The position numbers were made by a program, and so were the translations under genes. Positions 1 to 7,684 of a stretch of DNA of 34,760 bases are shown here, piece after piece (position 1 is the first letter of the stretch; every line of letters begins with the position of its first letter). Under the pieces are notes generated by a model. The model was not told the DNA's origin. It ran no database searches and saw only the letters and a program-made list of their open reading frames with translations. This stretch comes from Methylophilaceae bacterium. GTDB taxonomy: Bacteria > Pseudomonadota > Gammaproteobacteria > Burkholderiales > Methylophilaceae. Location: the NCBI GenBank assembly GCA_006844635.1, contig SPJO01000151.1, forward strand, positions 1-34,760, given 5' to 3'.

Positions 1-109
1 GAATGCCGGCGATACTGTTACCTACTGTGCCTAGGCTAAGGTTTTTAAATAGCGCGCCGCCTAGATTGCCACCAATTGCACCTAATAATAACTGAATAAT
101 GAGTTCCAT
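1..109 (-). CDS. Small glycine-rich membrane protein, N-terminal part only
   Basis: Reading leftwards from an ATG at 109-107, 36 codons stay open to the window edge. The translation starts MELIIQLLLGAIGGNLGG and continues with a second glycine-rich block (LSLGTVGNSIAGI). It is clearly paralogous to the complete 87-residue gene at 2032-2295, which starts MELITSLLLGAVGGNIGG. A GGAG ribosome-binding site lies about 8 bases upstream. The alternating Gly and aliphatic residues suggest a short hydrophobic protein that inserts in the membrane. No function is known to me. The C-terminus is outside the window. Confidence 0.75.
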   Translation of the reverse strand, partial: MELIIQLLLGAIGGNLGGALFKNLSLGTVGNSIAGI

Positions 110-338
110 ATTAAATCTCCACTGAGTATTAAAATTAAAGTTATTTTCATTGGCGAGATTACAGATTCTATTTTTATTGATACATGCTTACGCCAACCTA
201 AGCACCCGTCTATGCAGGTAAACGGATAAGTCATTCTATGCTTATCAGTGTGATCTGACCATGGTATGGATATAGATATAACAAAAGTTAACAATCTATG
301 AACAGTGGTTAAGCGGGTGTATGACTAAGGCGTGATGG

Positions 339-1427
339 TTAATGGTTGTTGACTTCAAACAACAAAAACTGTGTGACTTGTCGATTGGAAAAGTTATTAT
401 CCGAGACGAGTAGTAGTGTGCGGTTGCCATTTTCTAAGCGCTTACCCCAAGTGATGCCTTCTATATTGTCGATATCGAGACCTTGGTAATGGGGCGGGAT
501 GTCGAGAATCACTTTTCTGGTCATGGGGGTGTAGTCAGTGCCAATTAAGCTGTCTCTTTGGCTGACATCCGTTGTGTCTGATGTGATTTGGGTTTCTACG
601 ATGCGGATATAGTTGCCTGTGCCTGCAATAAAAGCACGTTCTAGTGCTAAAAAACGGTTGTTGCCAATGCTGAGCAGCTCTGTGAGGCCATTCACTTGGA
701 AAATAGTTAAGCCGCCATGGTTAGGAATCGCTGGCAGGATATAGGCGTATTGCTTAATGGCTTCTCCAGAAGTTGGATTGAAGGCGGTAATCCTGAGTGC
801 GCTGTTGTTAAAGTCGGTGGCGACATGACCGTCTTGTATGAGGGCATCTTCGTTGCCAACATAGACAATGCCTTTTTCATCGACGGCTAAGGCTTCAAAT
901 AATTTATTATCGCGTCCACCATGGGTTTGTTTGTCCGTGTAGTTGTAGCGGGTGGGGTGCTTAAATGCGCGTACATATTGGCCATCTTTATTGATTTCAT
1001 GAATGAATGGCTGATGTCGTTTATCTGCTTGTTGGCTAAAGTTGCCTTCACTGGACCAATATAGATTGCCATTAGGCGCAAGGCGAATAGACTCAGGGTC
1101 GACGGTTGGTTGGGCGGGAAACCGCGTGCCATTGGGCTGTTTGAGGAATGTTTGTTTTTCAATGCTAACGTTTTGTAACCCTTGAGCATCATAGTCAATT
1201 CGCAGTTCAAAAAATACGGGATGGCCTTTTGCGCCGCCTCGATTGTCTGATATGGCGTAATAACGATTGCCTTTAATATGATCAATCCCCGAAATGCCGC
1301 CAAACTCACTACCATTGAATTGCTTGCCTGTTGGGATGGTGTAGCTATCAATAAAGTGCAGTGACAGTGGCTCAGCTGTTACATTGAGGCTACTCAGCAA
1401 GAAGGTGATAGCGTAAATTATTTTCAT
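339..1427 (-). CDS. Secreted phytase-like (esterase-like) domain protein
   Basis: A 362-residue protein with a probable signal peptide (residues 1-18, cleavage after VTA). The rest looks like the 'esterase-like activity of phytase' family (PF13449). Visible family signatures are an early GGISGID segment, YYAISDNRG near residue 60, DPESIRL near 110, a FEALAVDEKG segment near 180 and DNIEGITWG near the C-terminus. These repeat-like Asp/Glu motifs fit a beta-propeller that may bind metal. Family members are exported and are presumed to act on phosphate or other esters in the periplasm. The actual substrate is unknown. The nearby phosphate-sensing operon makes a phosphate link tempting, but nothing here proves it. 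The ribosome-binding site is weak. Confidence 0.8.
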   Translation of the reverse strand: MKIIYAITFLLSSLNVTAEPLSLHFIDSYTIPTGKQFNGSEFGGISGIDHIKGNRYYAISDNRGGAKGHPVFFELRIDYDAQGLQNVSIEKQTFLKQPNGTRFPAQPTVDPESIRLAPNGNLYWSSEGNFSQQADKRHQPFIHEINKDGQYVRAFKHPTRYNYTDKQTHGGRDNKLFEALAVDEKGIVYVGNEDALIQDGHVATDFNNSALRITAFNPTSGEAIKQYAYILPAIPNHGGLTIFQVNGLTELLSIGNNRFLALERAFIAGTGNYIRIVETQITSDTTDVSQRDSLIGTDYTPMTRKVILDIPPHYQGLDIDNIEGITWGKRLENGNRTLLLVSDNNFSNRQVTQFLLFEVNNH

Positions 1428-1485
1428 ATCATGGATAACGGATTAAACGATGATTATCGCAAGCGATGATGAAATTCGAATGACG

Positions 1486-1950
1486 TTATCTTCTTTTTCT
1501 AGCTGTGCGATACATGGCGTAGGCCATGATGCCTATGCTGGTGAATAAGAAAATAGCGATGGCGATTAGGTCGTCACTTAGGTTGGGCTCCAAGGAGGCG
1601 ATATCTGGTTTGTTGGGGTTGTAATAGACATTGCGTTTCGTCCCAGCGGCATAATGTTGCTGAACGGCTTCTTGAATGTGTTGATCCGTGTGATGATCGA
1701 TGAATAAGGTTTCTTGCTGTTGATACTGATTGCCACCTACGCTGTATTGATAGCTAATCTTTGCGGAGTAAGTGGTGATTTGATCACCTGTTTTGTTGCG
1801 CCTTTGGCGTTGAATAACTTCGCTGCTGGTTACCTCGCCCAGTACTTTCGGCCAGTCGTTACTGTTTAGTTTGTTTGGGACAGTGACAAATGTGAAGTAG
1901 ATGGAACCGAGAATAAGTAGGGTATAAACAACCGTAAAAGGCCATCCCAT
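1486..1950 (-). CDS. DUF3592 membrane protein
   Basis: A 154-residue protein with a hydrophobic segment at about residues 5-24 and another at about 128-147. Between them is a roughly 100-residue soluble part with the DUF3592 look: WPKVLGEV near the start, a central KISYQYSVGG strand, and YYNPNKPDIASLEP before the second membrane segment. Function unknown; such proteins have two membrane helices enclosing a small beta domain. The annotated ATG at 1950 has no good ribosome-binding site. An AGGAG lies further upstream, 8 bases before an in-frame ATT at 1974, so the real protein may be eight residues longer (see findings). Confidence 0.75.
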   Translation of the reverse strand: MGWPFTVVYTLLILGSIYFTFVTVPNKLNSNDWPKVLGEVTSSEVIQRQRRNKTGDQITTYSAKISYQYSVGGNQYQQQETLFIDHHTDQHIQEAVQQHYAAGTKRNVYYNPNKPDIASLEPNLSDDLIAIAIFLFTSIGIMAYAMYRTARKRR

Positions 1951-2031
1951 CGTATTGGCAATGCGCTTAAAAATAACGTTATCTCCTGTTTTGTTATTAG
2001 GATTTTAACGTGTTTCTAGGGTGACGTTAAG

Positions 2032-2295
2032 TTAGCCGTTGGCTTGAGACCATGATCGCTTGATGATGCCGACCAAACTCATCACGAGCAGGCCGCCAGT
2101 GGTGCCGCCGATGATGTCGCTAATGAGGGGGTTGGTCATCATGGGTATTGCTGAGGCTAAAATTTGCGCGCCTATACCGCCGCCAATAATACCTGCAATG
2201 CTGTTGCCAATGGGTCCTAAACTGATTTTCTTAATCAGTACGCCGCCAATATTGCCACCCACTGCGCCTAACAAGAGTGATGTGATGAGTTCCAT
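2032..2295 (-). CDS. Small glycine-rich membrane protein
   Basis: An 87-residue, almost entirely hydrophobic protein starting MELITSLLLGAVGGNIGG. It has GG/GN repeats over residues 10-50, a second hydrophobic stretch at about 58-78 and a short basic tail (KRSWSQANG). A near-perfect AAGGAGGAC precedes the ATG by about 5 bases, so the start is secure. It is a paralogue of the gene cut by the left edge. The glycine pattern resembles short membrane proteins that pack helices tightly, or glycine-zipper proteins. I do not recognise a function. Confidence 0.8.
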   Translation of the reverse strand: MELITSLLLGAVGGNIGGVLIKKISLGPIGNSIAGIIGGGIGAQILASAIPMMTNPLISDIIGGTTGGLLVMSLVGIIKRSWSQANG

Positions 2296-2382
2296 TTGCT
2301 GTCCTCCTTACTTACTACAACTGACCGTCATGCAGCCGATTGTTTCGTGCGTTTTATTATTGTTTGATTACTATTAGAGCAT

Positions 2383-2406
2383 AAAACTATACGCCTGTAT
2401 GGTTTT
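2383..2406. terminator. AT-rich hairpin, possible bidirectional terminator
   Basis: The arms AAAACTATAC and GTATGGTTTT form a 10-bp stem (one G:U) around a GCCT loop. The stem has A residues on one side and T residues on the other, as in short bidirectional terminators. It lies in the gap upstream of the 2032-2295 gene, so it could only stop read-through from either side. Confidence 0.35.
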
Positions 2407-2431
2407 ATTGCGCTTACTCTGTAAAAAATGA

Positions 2432-2464
2432 GAAAAAACGCTCCAGGGAATATGCCTGGAGCGT
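2432..2464 (-). terminator. Rho-independent terminator, minus strand
   Basis: Arms at 2438-2447 and 2455-2464 (ACGCTCCAGG / CCTGGAGCGT) pair perfectly around a 7-base loop. On the minus strand the stem is followed by a run of T (TTTTTT, then CTCATTTTTT). It would stop transcripts coming from the phoB-phoR-lipoprotein operon, whose last stop codon is about 440 bases upstream. Alternatively it ends a small RNA made within the gap. Confidence 0.8.
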
Positions 2465-2745
2465 AGGGGATATCAGAAAGAAACGCTCGGATTATGACGT
2501 TTCTTTCATCAAGGAAAATTAAATCATAGCTACCTTAATCGTGCATTAGGTATAACAATCATTTACATTCTCAATTTTTAAACAATGACATCGTTTGTTC
2601 TTATTGTGGACATGCTGATGTCATGAACGCCGTTTACTATATAGCACTCAAGAAGTGAGGCGGCTATGTTAAGAATCATTAAGACAATGGCCTGTGCTTA
2701 GCCAGCCGTATAAAGTGATCGTAATGTTAATTTTAAAAGGTAATT

Positions 2746-2955
2746 GTGAATAGTTCTTCCATCGTAATGGCGTTTATCATCGCCGGTGTATTGAGTGTTG
2801 TGGCGCATAATATAGTTGTTGGGCCAATTGTGGTTGGTTCAGAGCGCGCAGTGCATATGGGTCATGCTCAGGTTTTGGAACAGGGCAGCGCGCATGTTTC
2901 TGCTAAAAAGGTAAAAAAACCGCAGTCGCTAAACTTTGTGCCACACGCGAAATAA
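2746..2955 (+). CDS. Small membrane-anchored peptide, hypothetical
   Basis: A 69-residue frame opened by GTG with AAAAGGTAA about 3-8 bases upstream. Residues 5-29 form one hydrophobic segment (IVMAFIIAGVLSVVAHNIVV), followed by a polar, basic tail with several Lys and His residues. This is the layout of a single-pass or signal-anchored small protein. Its last 53 bases overlap, convergently, the 3' end of the lipoprotein gene on the other strand. I know no homologue. It may be spurious, but the start signal and membrane segment together favour a real gene. Confidence 0.45.
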   Translation: MNSSSIVMAFIIAGVLSVVAHNIVVGPIVVGSERAVHMGHAQVLEQGSAHVSAKKVKKPQSLNFVPHAK

Positions 2956-3619
2956 AGCGCTGAGACTTTTCTGCGAGCACAACAGCATAAAAGTCTGTAC
3001 GACCAATCATTTTCCCGAACTCCCGTTCAAAGCTTAAGTTGTGCTCAGTGGCATTAATTTCATTAGTCAGTAAGAATAGCTGACCATTTTCATCCACACT
3101 GTTCGATAATTTCCACGCAGCAATTTCTAGGTTGCGCGCTACGTTGTAAATTTTTTGTGGGTCGAGGTTGTCTGGAATAAAGAACTCAGTTTTGTGATTA
3201 TGTGCTTTGGCTAACATTGTTTGTAGGCCAACGATAAATGCGAGTACGCGGTCGCCTTGATATTGATTGTCAAATGCAAGAAAAATAGCAGCGGTGTCTT
3301 GTTTATTCTCAATGGCTTCAAACTGCCATTGGTGCTGTTGATCTCCTTCAAAAACCCATTCCGCCATCTTTTCTGCTGAATCTGTGGTGCTTTTGGCAAG
3401 CTCACGTGGGTTTCGCTTGTACAGTTTAATCATTAGTGACCGCAAGCTTTGTGTATTTGCTCTGTACTCCATATCAGCGAGGCGGTCGAAATCAGTCTTG
3501 GCTAGTTGATTGAGGCTTGCACTGTCGTTATTGGTGGGAACTTTGCTCGTGTTTAGGAATGGGTTGTTTGCGCATGCACTTAAACAGCAAATGCTGAATA
3601 TAAGCCAAATAATTTTCAT
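2903..3619 (-). CDS. Lipoprotein of unknown function downstream of phoR
   Basis: A 238-residue protein with a lipoprotein signal: hydrophobic residues 3-13, then LSA followed by Cys16, which would be lipidated. The mature part is mostly helical and polar, with no catalytic motif I can name. The segment around residues 105-140 (AAIFLAFDNQY ... AFIVGLQTMLAKA) looks like a conserved helical core. The start codon overlaps the phoR stop by 4 bases (ATGA), so translation is probably coupled and the gene belongs to the phoB-phoR operon. It may be a phosphate-regulated envelope lipoprotein; that role is inferred from position only. Confidence 0.75.
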   Translation of the reverse strand: MKIIWLIFSICCLSACANNPFLNTSKVPTNNDSASLNQLAKTDFDRLADMEYRANTQSLRSLMIKLYKRNPRELAKSTTDSAEKMAEWVFEGDQQHQWQFEAIENKQDTAAIFLAFDNQYQGDRVLAFIVGLQTMLAKAHNHKTEFFIPDNLDPQKIYNVARNLEIAAWKLSNSVDENGQLFLLTNEINATEHNLSFEREFGKMIGRTDFYAVVLAEKSQRFISRVAQSLATAVFLPF

Positions 3620-4935
3620 GCAAGTGCTTTGCTTTGGTCGATGGACACGCGAGATTCTGGGAAGGTGATGCTAAAGGTACTACCTTCACCAATGTTGCTG
3701 GTGATGGACAGTCTTGCTTTATGACGGTTGAGAATATGTTTCACAATGGCTAGCCCTAGGCCGGTGCCACCAGTATCTCGACTACGGCTATTGTCCACAC
3801 GATAAAAACGCTCAGTGAGCCGGTCAATATGTTGTGCCTCAATACCAATACCGGCATCTTTGACACTGAAAACCGCTTGCCTGTTGCTATCGAGTGCCCA
3901 ACTAATATGAATCGGGCCACCATCCGGCGTATAACGGATGGCATTGCTCGCTAAGTTGGTGAAAGCACTAATCAGTTCAGCTTGGCTACCTTTAATATCG
4001 ACGCCTTCTACTGCATCTAATGTGATTTGGTGTTTCCCGTTGCTGAGTGCATTAGCGTCGCCCTGAATCATCGATAATGTTTTTTGCATATTAATAATGG
4101 TGCGTTCAGGCGCTTCATTATTGCTTTCTATTTTAGACAGCGTGAGTAAGTCTTCGATAATCAGGCGCATCCGGTTCGTTTGCGTAATCATCATATCGAA
4201 ATAATGTTTGGTGCTTTCTGTGACGATGTCTTCACCATCAACCATGGTTTCTAAGAAGCCGCCGACCACGGTTAAAGGTGTACGCAATTCATGCGACACA
4301 TTAGCAATAAAATCTCTACGCATGGTGTCGATCTTTTCTTGCACGGAAATATCGCGACAAATGAGTAGCTTTTGTGCTGTACCAAAAACAATGAGCTGGA
4401 TTTGTAATGTGGACTCGGCATTGCGAATCGACTTGACGATAATTGGTTCTCGATAGTCTTGCGCATTCAGGTAATGGATGAACTCGCCATAACGAACTAA
4501 ATTTTGTACGGGCTGATTCACATCTTTATATAGCTCAAGGCCGAGCAATAGTTCAGCTGGTGGGTTACACCATTCAACCTCATTGCGGTGATTCAATACG
4601 ACAATGCCGTCTGGCAATGCATTCGTAGCACGTTTGAAGCCTTCTAATGCAGATTCTAACTCTGCTTCTGCACGATAGTTTTTACGTTGCTGTTGAAATA
4701 ATGCTGAAAAGACGTTTTCCCAGATGCCGCTACCTTCAGGCACATTGTTGAGGCTGGGGTCTTGTAACCAAACATATAGCTGGTGAATCCAGTGAATATG
4801 GCTGGCGATATACACAATTAACGAGAGGCAAAGGAAGGCGAGCGCTGCAATCGCGCCAGCAATTGCCCAGATAGCAATTGATATTGCAATCAGGCTAATG
4901 CCAACCCAAAATGTTTTCCAACGGATATCTTGCAC
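3616..4935 (-). CDS. phoR: Phosphate regulon sensor histidine kinase PhoR
   Basis: A 439-residue two-component kinase. Two close hydrophobic segments (about 8-26 and 27-45) give a membrane anchor with almost no periplasmic loop, as in PhoR. A PAS domain follows at about 95-200 (ALPDGIVVLN; EWCNPPAELLLG). The HisKA phosphoacceptor motif is VSHELRTPLT with His215. The ATPase domain has an N box (NLASNAIRYTPDGG), a G1 box (VKDAGIGI), an F-box region (ERFYRVD) and a G2 box (GGTGLGLAIVKH). It should autophosphorylate and pass phosphate to PhoB when phosphate is scarce, acting with the Pst transporter and PhoU, which are not in this window. The start is GTG. It lies 137 bases after phoB. Confidence 0.93.
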   Translation of the reverse strand: MQDIRWKTFWVGISLIAISIAIWAIAGAIAALAFLCLSLIVYIASHIHWIHQLYVWLQDPSLNNVPEGSGIWENVFSALFQQQRKNYRAEAELESALEGFKRATNALPDGIVVLNHRNEVEWCNPPAELLLGLELYKDVNQPVQNLVRYGEFIHYLNAQDYREPIIVKSIRNAESTLQIQLIVFGTAQKLLICRDISVQEKIDTMRRDFIANVSHELRTPLTVVGGFLETMVDGEDIVTESTKHYFDMMITQTNRMRLIIEDLLTLSKIESNNEAPERTIINMQKTLSMIQGDANALSNGKHQITLDAVEGVDIKGSQAELISAFTNLASNAIRYTPDGGPIHISWALDSNRQAVFSVKDAGIGIEAQHIDRLTERFYRVDNSRSRDTGGTGLGLAIVKHILNRHKARLSITSNIGEGSTFSITFPESRVSIDQSKALA

Positions 4936-4962
4936 AGTTAATTACCCATATAACGTGCGCTT

Positions 4963-5036
4963 ATTATAGTGCTTTTTGATGAGTGAAATATAGCGATAAT
5001 TGCATTAATTGAACGCTTTTTATCTGCGCTATTTCA
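4963..5036 (-). promoter_or_regulatory. Inverted repeat and possible internal promoter between phoB and phoR
   Basis: The 137-base phoB-phoR gap carries an imperfect inverted repeat: TGAAATATAGCG at 4984-4995 and CGCTATTTCA at 5027-5036. On the minus strand a TATAAT hexamer occupies 4968-4963, about 30 bases before the phoR start, with no good -35 element. The gap could fold in the phoB-phoR mRNA and set the PhoB to PhoR ratio, or hold a weak phoR promoter. Both are inferences. Confidence 0.3.
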
Positions 5037-5072
5037 GTTAATCAAGCCGTTTGCTTAAAAGAAACGTTGCGG

Positions 5073-5765
5073 TTAATTGGCTAGGGCTGAAAGCCGATAG
5101 CCTGAACCACGCACCGTTTGGATTAAATCTTGATGGCCTGATGTTGATAGCGCATTCCTTAAACGACGAATATGCACATCAACTGTACGGTCTTCGACAA
5201 ACACGCGGTCACCCCAAACTTTGTCTAAAAGCTGACCTCTTGAATGTACTCGCTCAGGGTTGCTCATGAAGTAATGCAATAACCTAAATTCCGTTGGCCC
5301 TAAATCTACAATCGTGCTGTTACCTGTCACGCGGTGTGTTGTTGGATCCAATAATAGCCCTTGAATTTCAATCGGGTCATCAGTCATTTGCGGTGCTCTA
5401 CGACGTAAAACCGCTTTGATACGCGCATTGAGTTCTCTAGGGCTAAATGGCTTTGTGACGTAATCATCAGCGCCGACTTCGAGGCCGCGCACTTTATCAA
5501 ACTCATCGCCGCGGGCAGTGAGCATGATGATAGGGATTTGTTTGGTTGCTTTGTCTGACTTGAGCTTTCTTGCAAAGTCGATGCCATTCATATTCGGCAA
5601 CATCCAATCCAAAAGAATTAAGTCAGGGATAGTGTTGCGTAATAGTTCTTCCGCATGTTCTGCGCTAATGGCGCGCAACGGGGTGTGACCTGCTTGGGTG
5701 ATATTGAGGGCTAATAACTCTTGAATAGCAGGTTCATCTTCAACAACTAAAATATTTGCAGGCAT
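5073..5765 (-). CDS. phoB: Phosphate regulon response regulator PhoB
   Basis: A 230-residue OmpR/PhoB-class regulator. The receiver domain (1-120) has the acidic pair ED at 9-10, phosphoacceptor Asp53 in LLDWMLPN, Thr83 in MLTARGD and Lys105 in YVTKPFSP. The C-terminal winged-helix domain (about 130-228) contains LGPTEFRLLHYFM, VEDRTVDVHIRRLR and VRGSGYRL, all typical of PhoB. The length matches the family (about 229). It is the first gene of the operon and has a Pho-box-like site upstream, so it is probably self-activated under phosphate limitation. Confidence 0.95.
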   Translation of the reverse strand: MPANILVVEDEPAIQELLALNITQAGHTPLRAISAEHAEELLRNTIPDLILLDWMLPNMNGIDFARKLKSDKATKQIPIIMLTARGDEFDKVRGLEVGADDYVTKPFSPRELNARIKAVLRRRAPQMTDDPIEIQGLLLDPTTHRVTGNSTIVDLGPTEFRLLHYFMSNPERVHSRGQLLDKVWGDRVFVEDRTVDVHIRRLRNALSTSGHQDLIQTVRGSGYRLSALAN

Positions 5766-5813
5766 TTGTACTCTAACCTTTGAAAAGATACCGCGATAGT
5801 ATGTGACTATAAT

Positions 5814-5831
5814 ATTGCAAATTTATGACAT
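5814..5831 (-). promoter_or_regulatory. Candidate Pho box upstream of phoB
   Basis: Read on the minus strand the site is ATGTCATAAATTTGCAAT. Its first 11 bases match the Pho-box repeat CTGTCATAAAT at 10 positions; the second repeat is weaker (TTGCAAT against CTGTCAY, 4 of 7). It lies 49-66 bases upstream of the phoB start, as expected for phoB autoregulation. Confidence 0.55.
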
Positions 5832-5949
5832 GTAGCAATTTTATTTTTTACTAAATATGTCATTAGTTAATTGCCATTTTTGCTTTTTTGTAACAATATG
5901 TAACGTAGCTAAGAAATGATAACCATAAAGTGATGTATCGGGAGGCAGC

Positions 5950-7608
5950 ATGGCAGGTTTTTGGGATAAAGAAAATACAATTGCAGGTCAGGGTTTTAAT
6001 CGTTGGTTAGTACCACCAGCAGCACTGGCGGTGCATTTATCAATTGGGATGGCGTATGGCTTTAGTGTGTTCTGGAAGCCACTCGGCAATGCGTTAAAAG
6101 GTGCGTCAGGCGAACCGTTAGCAGCCTGTGCTGCTGGAGCCACTACATTTGGCGATAAATTAGCAGGTACTGCACGTGCTTTGTTTGCCACAGACTGTAA
6201 CTGGACGCAATTCGACTTGGGTTGGATGTACACCCTTTTCTTTGTTGTGCTGGGTTGTTCTGCAGCATTGTTCGGTGGTTGGTTAGAGCGTGAAGGTCCG
6301 CGTAAAGCGGGTGCCGCTGCTGCTGTGTTATGGGGTGGTGGCTTACTCATTTCTGCCTATGGCATCTATGTGCATCAACTTTGGTTGTTATGGCTGGGGA
6401 GTGGGGTGATTGGCGGCATTGGGCTTGGCTTAGGCTATATCTCCCCGGTTTCTACACTCATCAAATGGTTCCCTGACCGGCGTGGACTGGCAACGGGCAT
6501 GGCGATTATGGGTTTTGGTGGTGGCGCCATGATTGGCTCACCAATGGCGACGAAATTGATGGAGCACTTTTCGACCGCGACTGAAGTTGGCGCTTGGCAA
6601 ACCTTTGTTGTCTTAGGTTTGGTTTATATAGTATTTATGATGGCGGGTTCTTTGGGTTATCGCGTGCCAGCCAATGGTTGGAAGCCAGAAAATTGGACGC
6701 CACCTGCGAAGCAAGATAATGCCATGATTGCATCACGGCACGTCCATCTTAATCGTGCGCATAAAACGCCACAGTTTTGGTTGATTTGGGTTGTGCTTTG
6801 CATGAACGTATCTGCGTGTATTGGTATTTTAGGCGCCGCTTCGCCGATGTTGCAGGAAACCTTTGCTGGTGCATTGGTCGGGCAACCAGATGTTGGTTTT
6901 TCAGAACTGAAAAATAACGCAGAGATGATCGCAGCAGCAGCGGCTGTTGGCGCTGGGTTTGTTGGGTTGATTTCGGTGTTTAATATTTTTGGACGTATCG
7001 GTTGGGCGAGTTCATCTGATAAGTTAGGCCGAAAACGCACTTACTTTATTTTCTTTGTGTTGGGGGCAATCTTGTATTGCACAGCGACCTATGCCGCTGG
7101 GAATAAGTCATTAGGGTTGTTTGTGGCTTGCTTCTGCATTGTGTCATCCATGTATGGCGGTGGCTTTGCTACGATTCCTGCTTATCTGGCGGATATGTTC
7201 GGTACGCAGTTTGTTGGTGCGATTCATGGTCGCTTGCTCACGGCGTGGGCAACGGCTGGGATTTTAGGGCCTGTCGTGGTGAACTACTTGCATGACACCC
7301 GTTTAGAAGCTGGTGTGCCATTTGATGAAATTTATGCGCCTATTTATTTGATTTTGGCTGGTATGTTAGTGATTGGTTTTATCGCTAACTGGTTGATTAA
7401 ACCGGTTGCTGAGCAGGATTACATGACTGATGCAGAGCTAGAGAAAGTGCGTGCAGCAGGGCATGAGACTGTGAAGCCTGTCGGTGACGTACAAACGAGT
7501 GCTGGCAGTCATCCAGTCATGACCTTTTTAGCTTGGTCAGCTGTATTAATTCCGATTGCTTATGGTATCTGGAGTACGGCACAAAAGGCTTGGGCATTCT
7601 TTAGTTAA
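5950..7608 (+). CDS. OFA-family MFS transporter (oxalate/formate antiporter-like)
   Basis: A 552-residue membrane protein with about 12 hydrophobic segments. OFA-family features are the N-terminal GMAYGFSVFWKPL helix, the loop motif GGWLEREGPRKAG near residue 115, GLGLGYISPVSTLIKWFPDRRG around 160-180, and GRIGWASSSDKLGRK around 345. A long loop of about 40 residues with two or three Cys sits between the first two helices (around 45-85). OFA members exchange small carboxylates; the substrate here cannot be read from sequence. GGGAGG lies 5 bases before the ATG. The gene is divergent from phoB and shares a 184-base gap with it. Confidence 0.85.
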   Translation: MAGFWDKENTIAGQGFNRWLVPPAALAVHLSIGMAYGFSVFWKPLGNALKGASGEPLAACAAGATTFGDKLAGTARALFATDCNWTQFDLGWMYTLFFVVLGCSAALFGGWLEREGPRKAGAAAAVLWGGGLLISAYGIYVHQLWLLWLGSGVIGGIGLGLGYISPVSTLIKWFPDRRGLATGMAIMGFGGGAMIGSPMATKLMEHFSTATEVGAWQTFVVLGLVYIVFMMAGSLGYRVPANGWKPENWTPPAKQDNAMIASRHVHLNRAHKTPQFWLIWVVLCMNVSACIGILGAASPMLQETFAGALVGQPDVGFSELKNNAEMIAAAAAVGAGFVGLISVFNIFGRIGWASSSDKLGRKRTYFIFFVLGAILYCTATYAAGNKSLGLFVACFCIVSSMYGGGFATIPAYLADMFGTQFVGAIHGRLLTAWATAGILGPVVVNYLHDTRLEAGVPFDEIYAPIYLILAGMLVIGFIANWLIKPVAEQDYMTDAELEKVRAAGHETVKPVGDVQTSAGSHPVMTFLAWSAVLIPIAYGIWSTAQKAWAFFS

Positions 7609-7684
7609 CTGATTACGTCGCTTGGCGCTGTTTTTGCTCGAAATAGCGTAAAATACTGCTTTTAGGTATATGTGAGAGAGTATT

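Larger units (their letters stand above)
2296..2745. other. Gene-poor interval with three hairpins
   Basis: No convincing protein gene lies in these 450 bases. It holds an AT-rich hairpin at 2383-2406, a strong minus-strand terminator at 2432-2464, and a third hairpin at 2476-2507 (10-bp stem, 12-base loop). An 8-bp inverted repeat, ATGACATC/GATGTCAT, has its arms at 2585-2592 and 2617-2624. The only open reading frame with a plausible ribosome site is a 12-codon one at 2666 (MLRIIKTMACA), too short to call. Confidence 0.7.

Noticed and set aside
82..294. 70-codon minus-strand frame at the left end
   Set aside because: It opens with TTG, has no ribosome site and runs into the promoter-proximal part of the cut gene in another frame.
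887..1351. Long second frame (154 codons) inside the phytase-like gene
   Set aside because: It lies wholly within a gene with signal peptide and family motifs; the translation has no domain-like pattern.
2060..2377. 105-codon plus-strand frame over the glycine-rich gene
   Set aside because: It is the reverse of a Gly-rich gene, giving a Pro-rich artefact; the real gene has a perfect ribosome site.
2585..5863. ATGACAT ... ATGTCAT inverted pairs with spacing of about 25 at both 2585-2624 and 5825-5863
   Set aside because: Arms are only 7-8 bp in AT-rich DNA and the spacers are unrelated; chance is a fair explanation except for the part that overlaps the Pho-box candidate.
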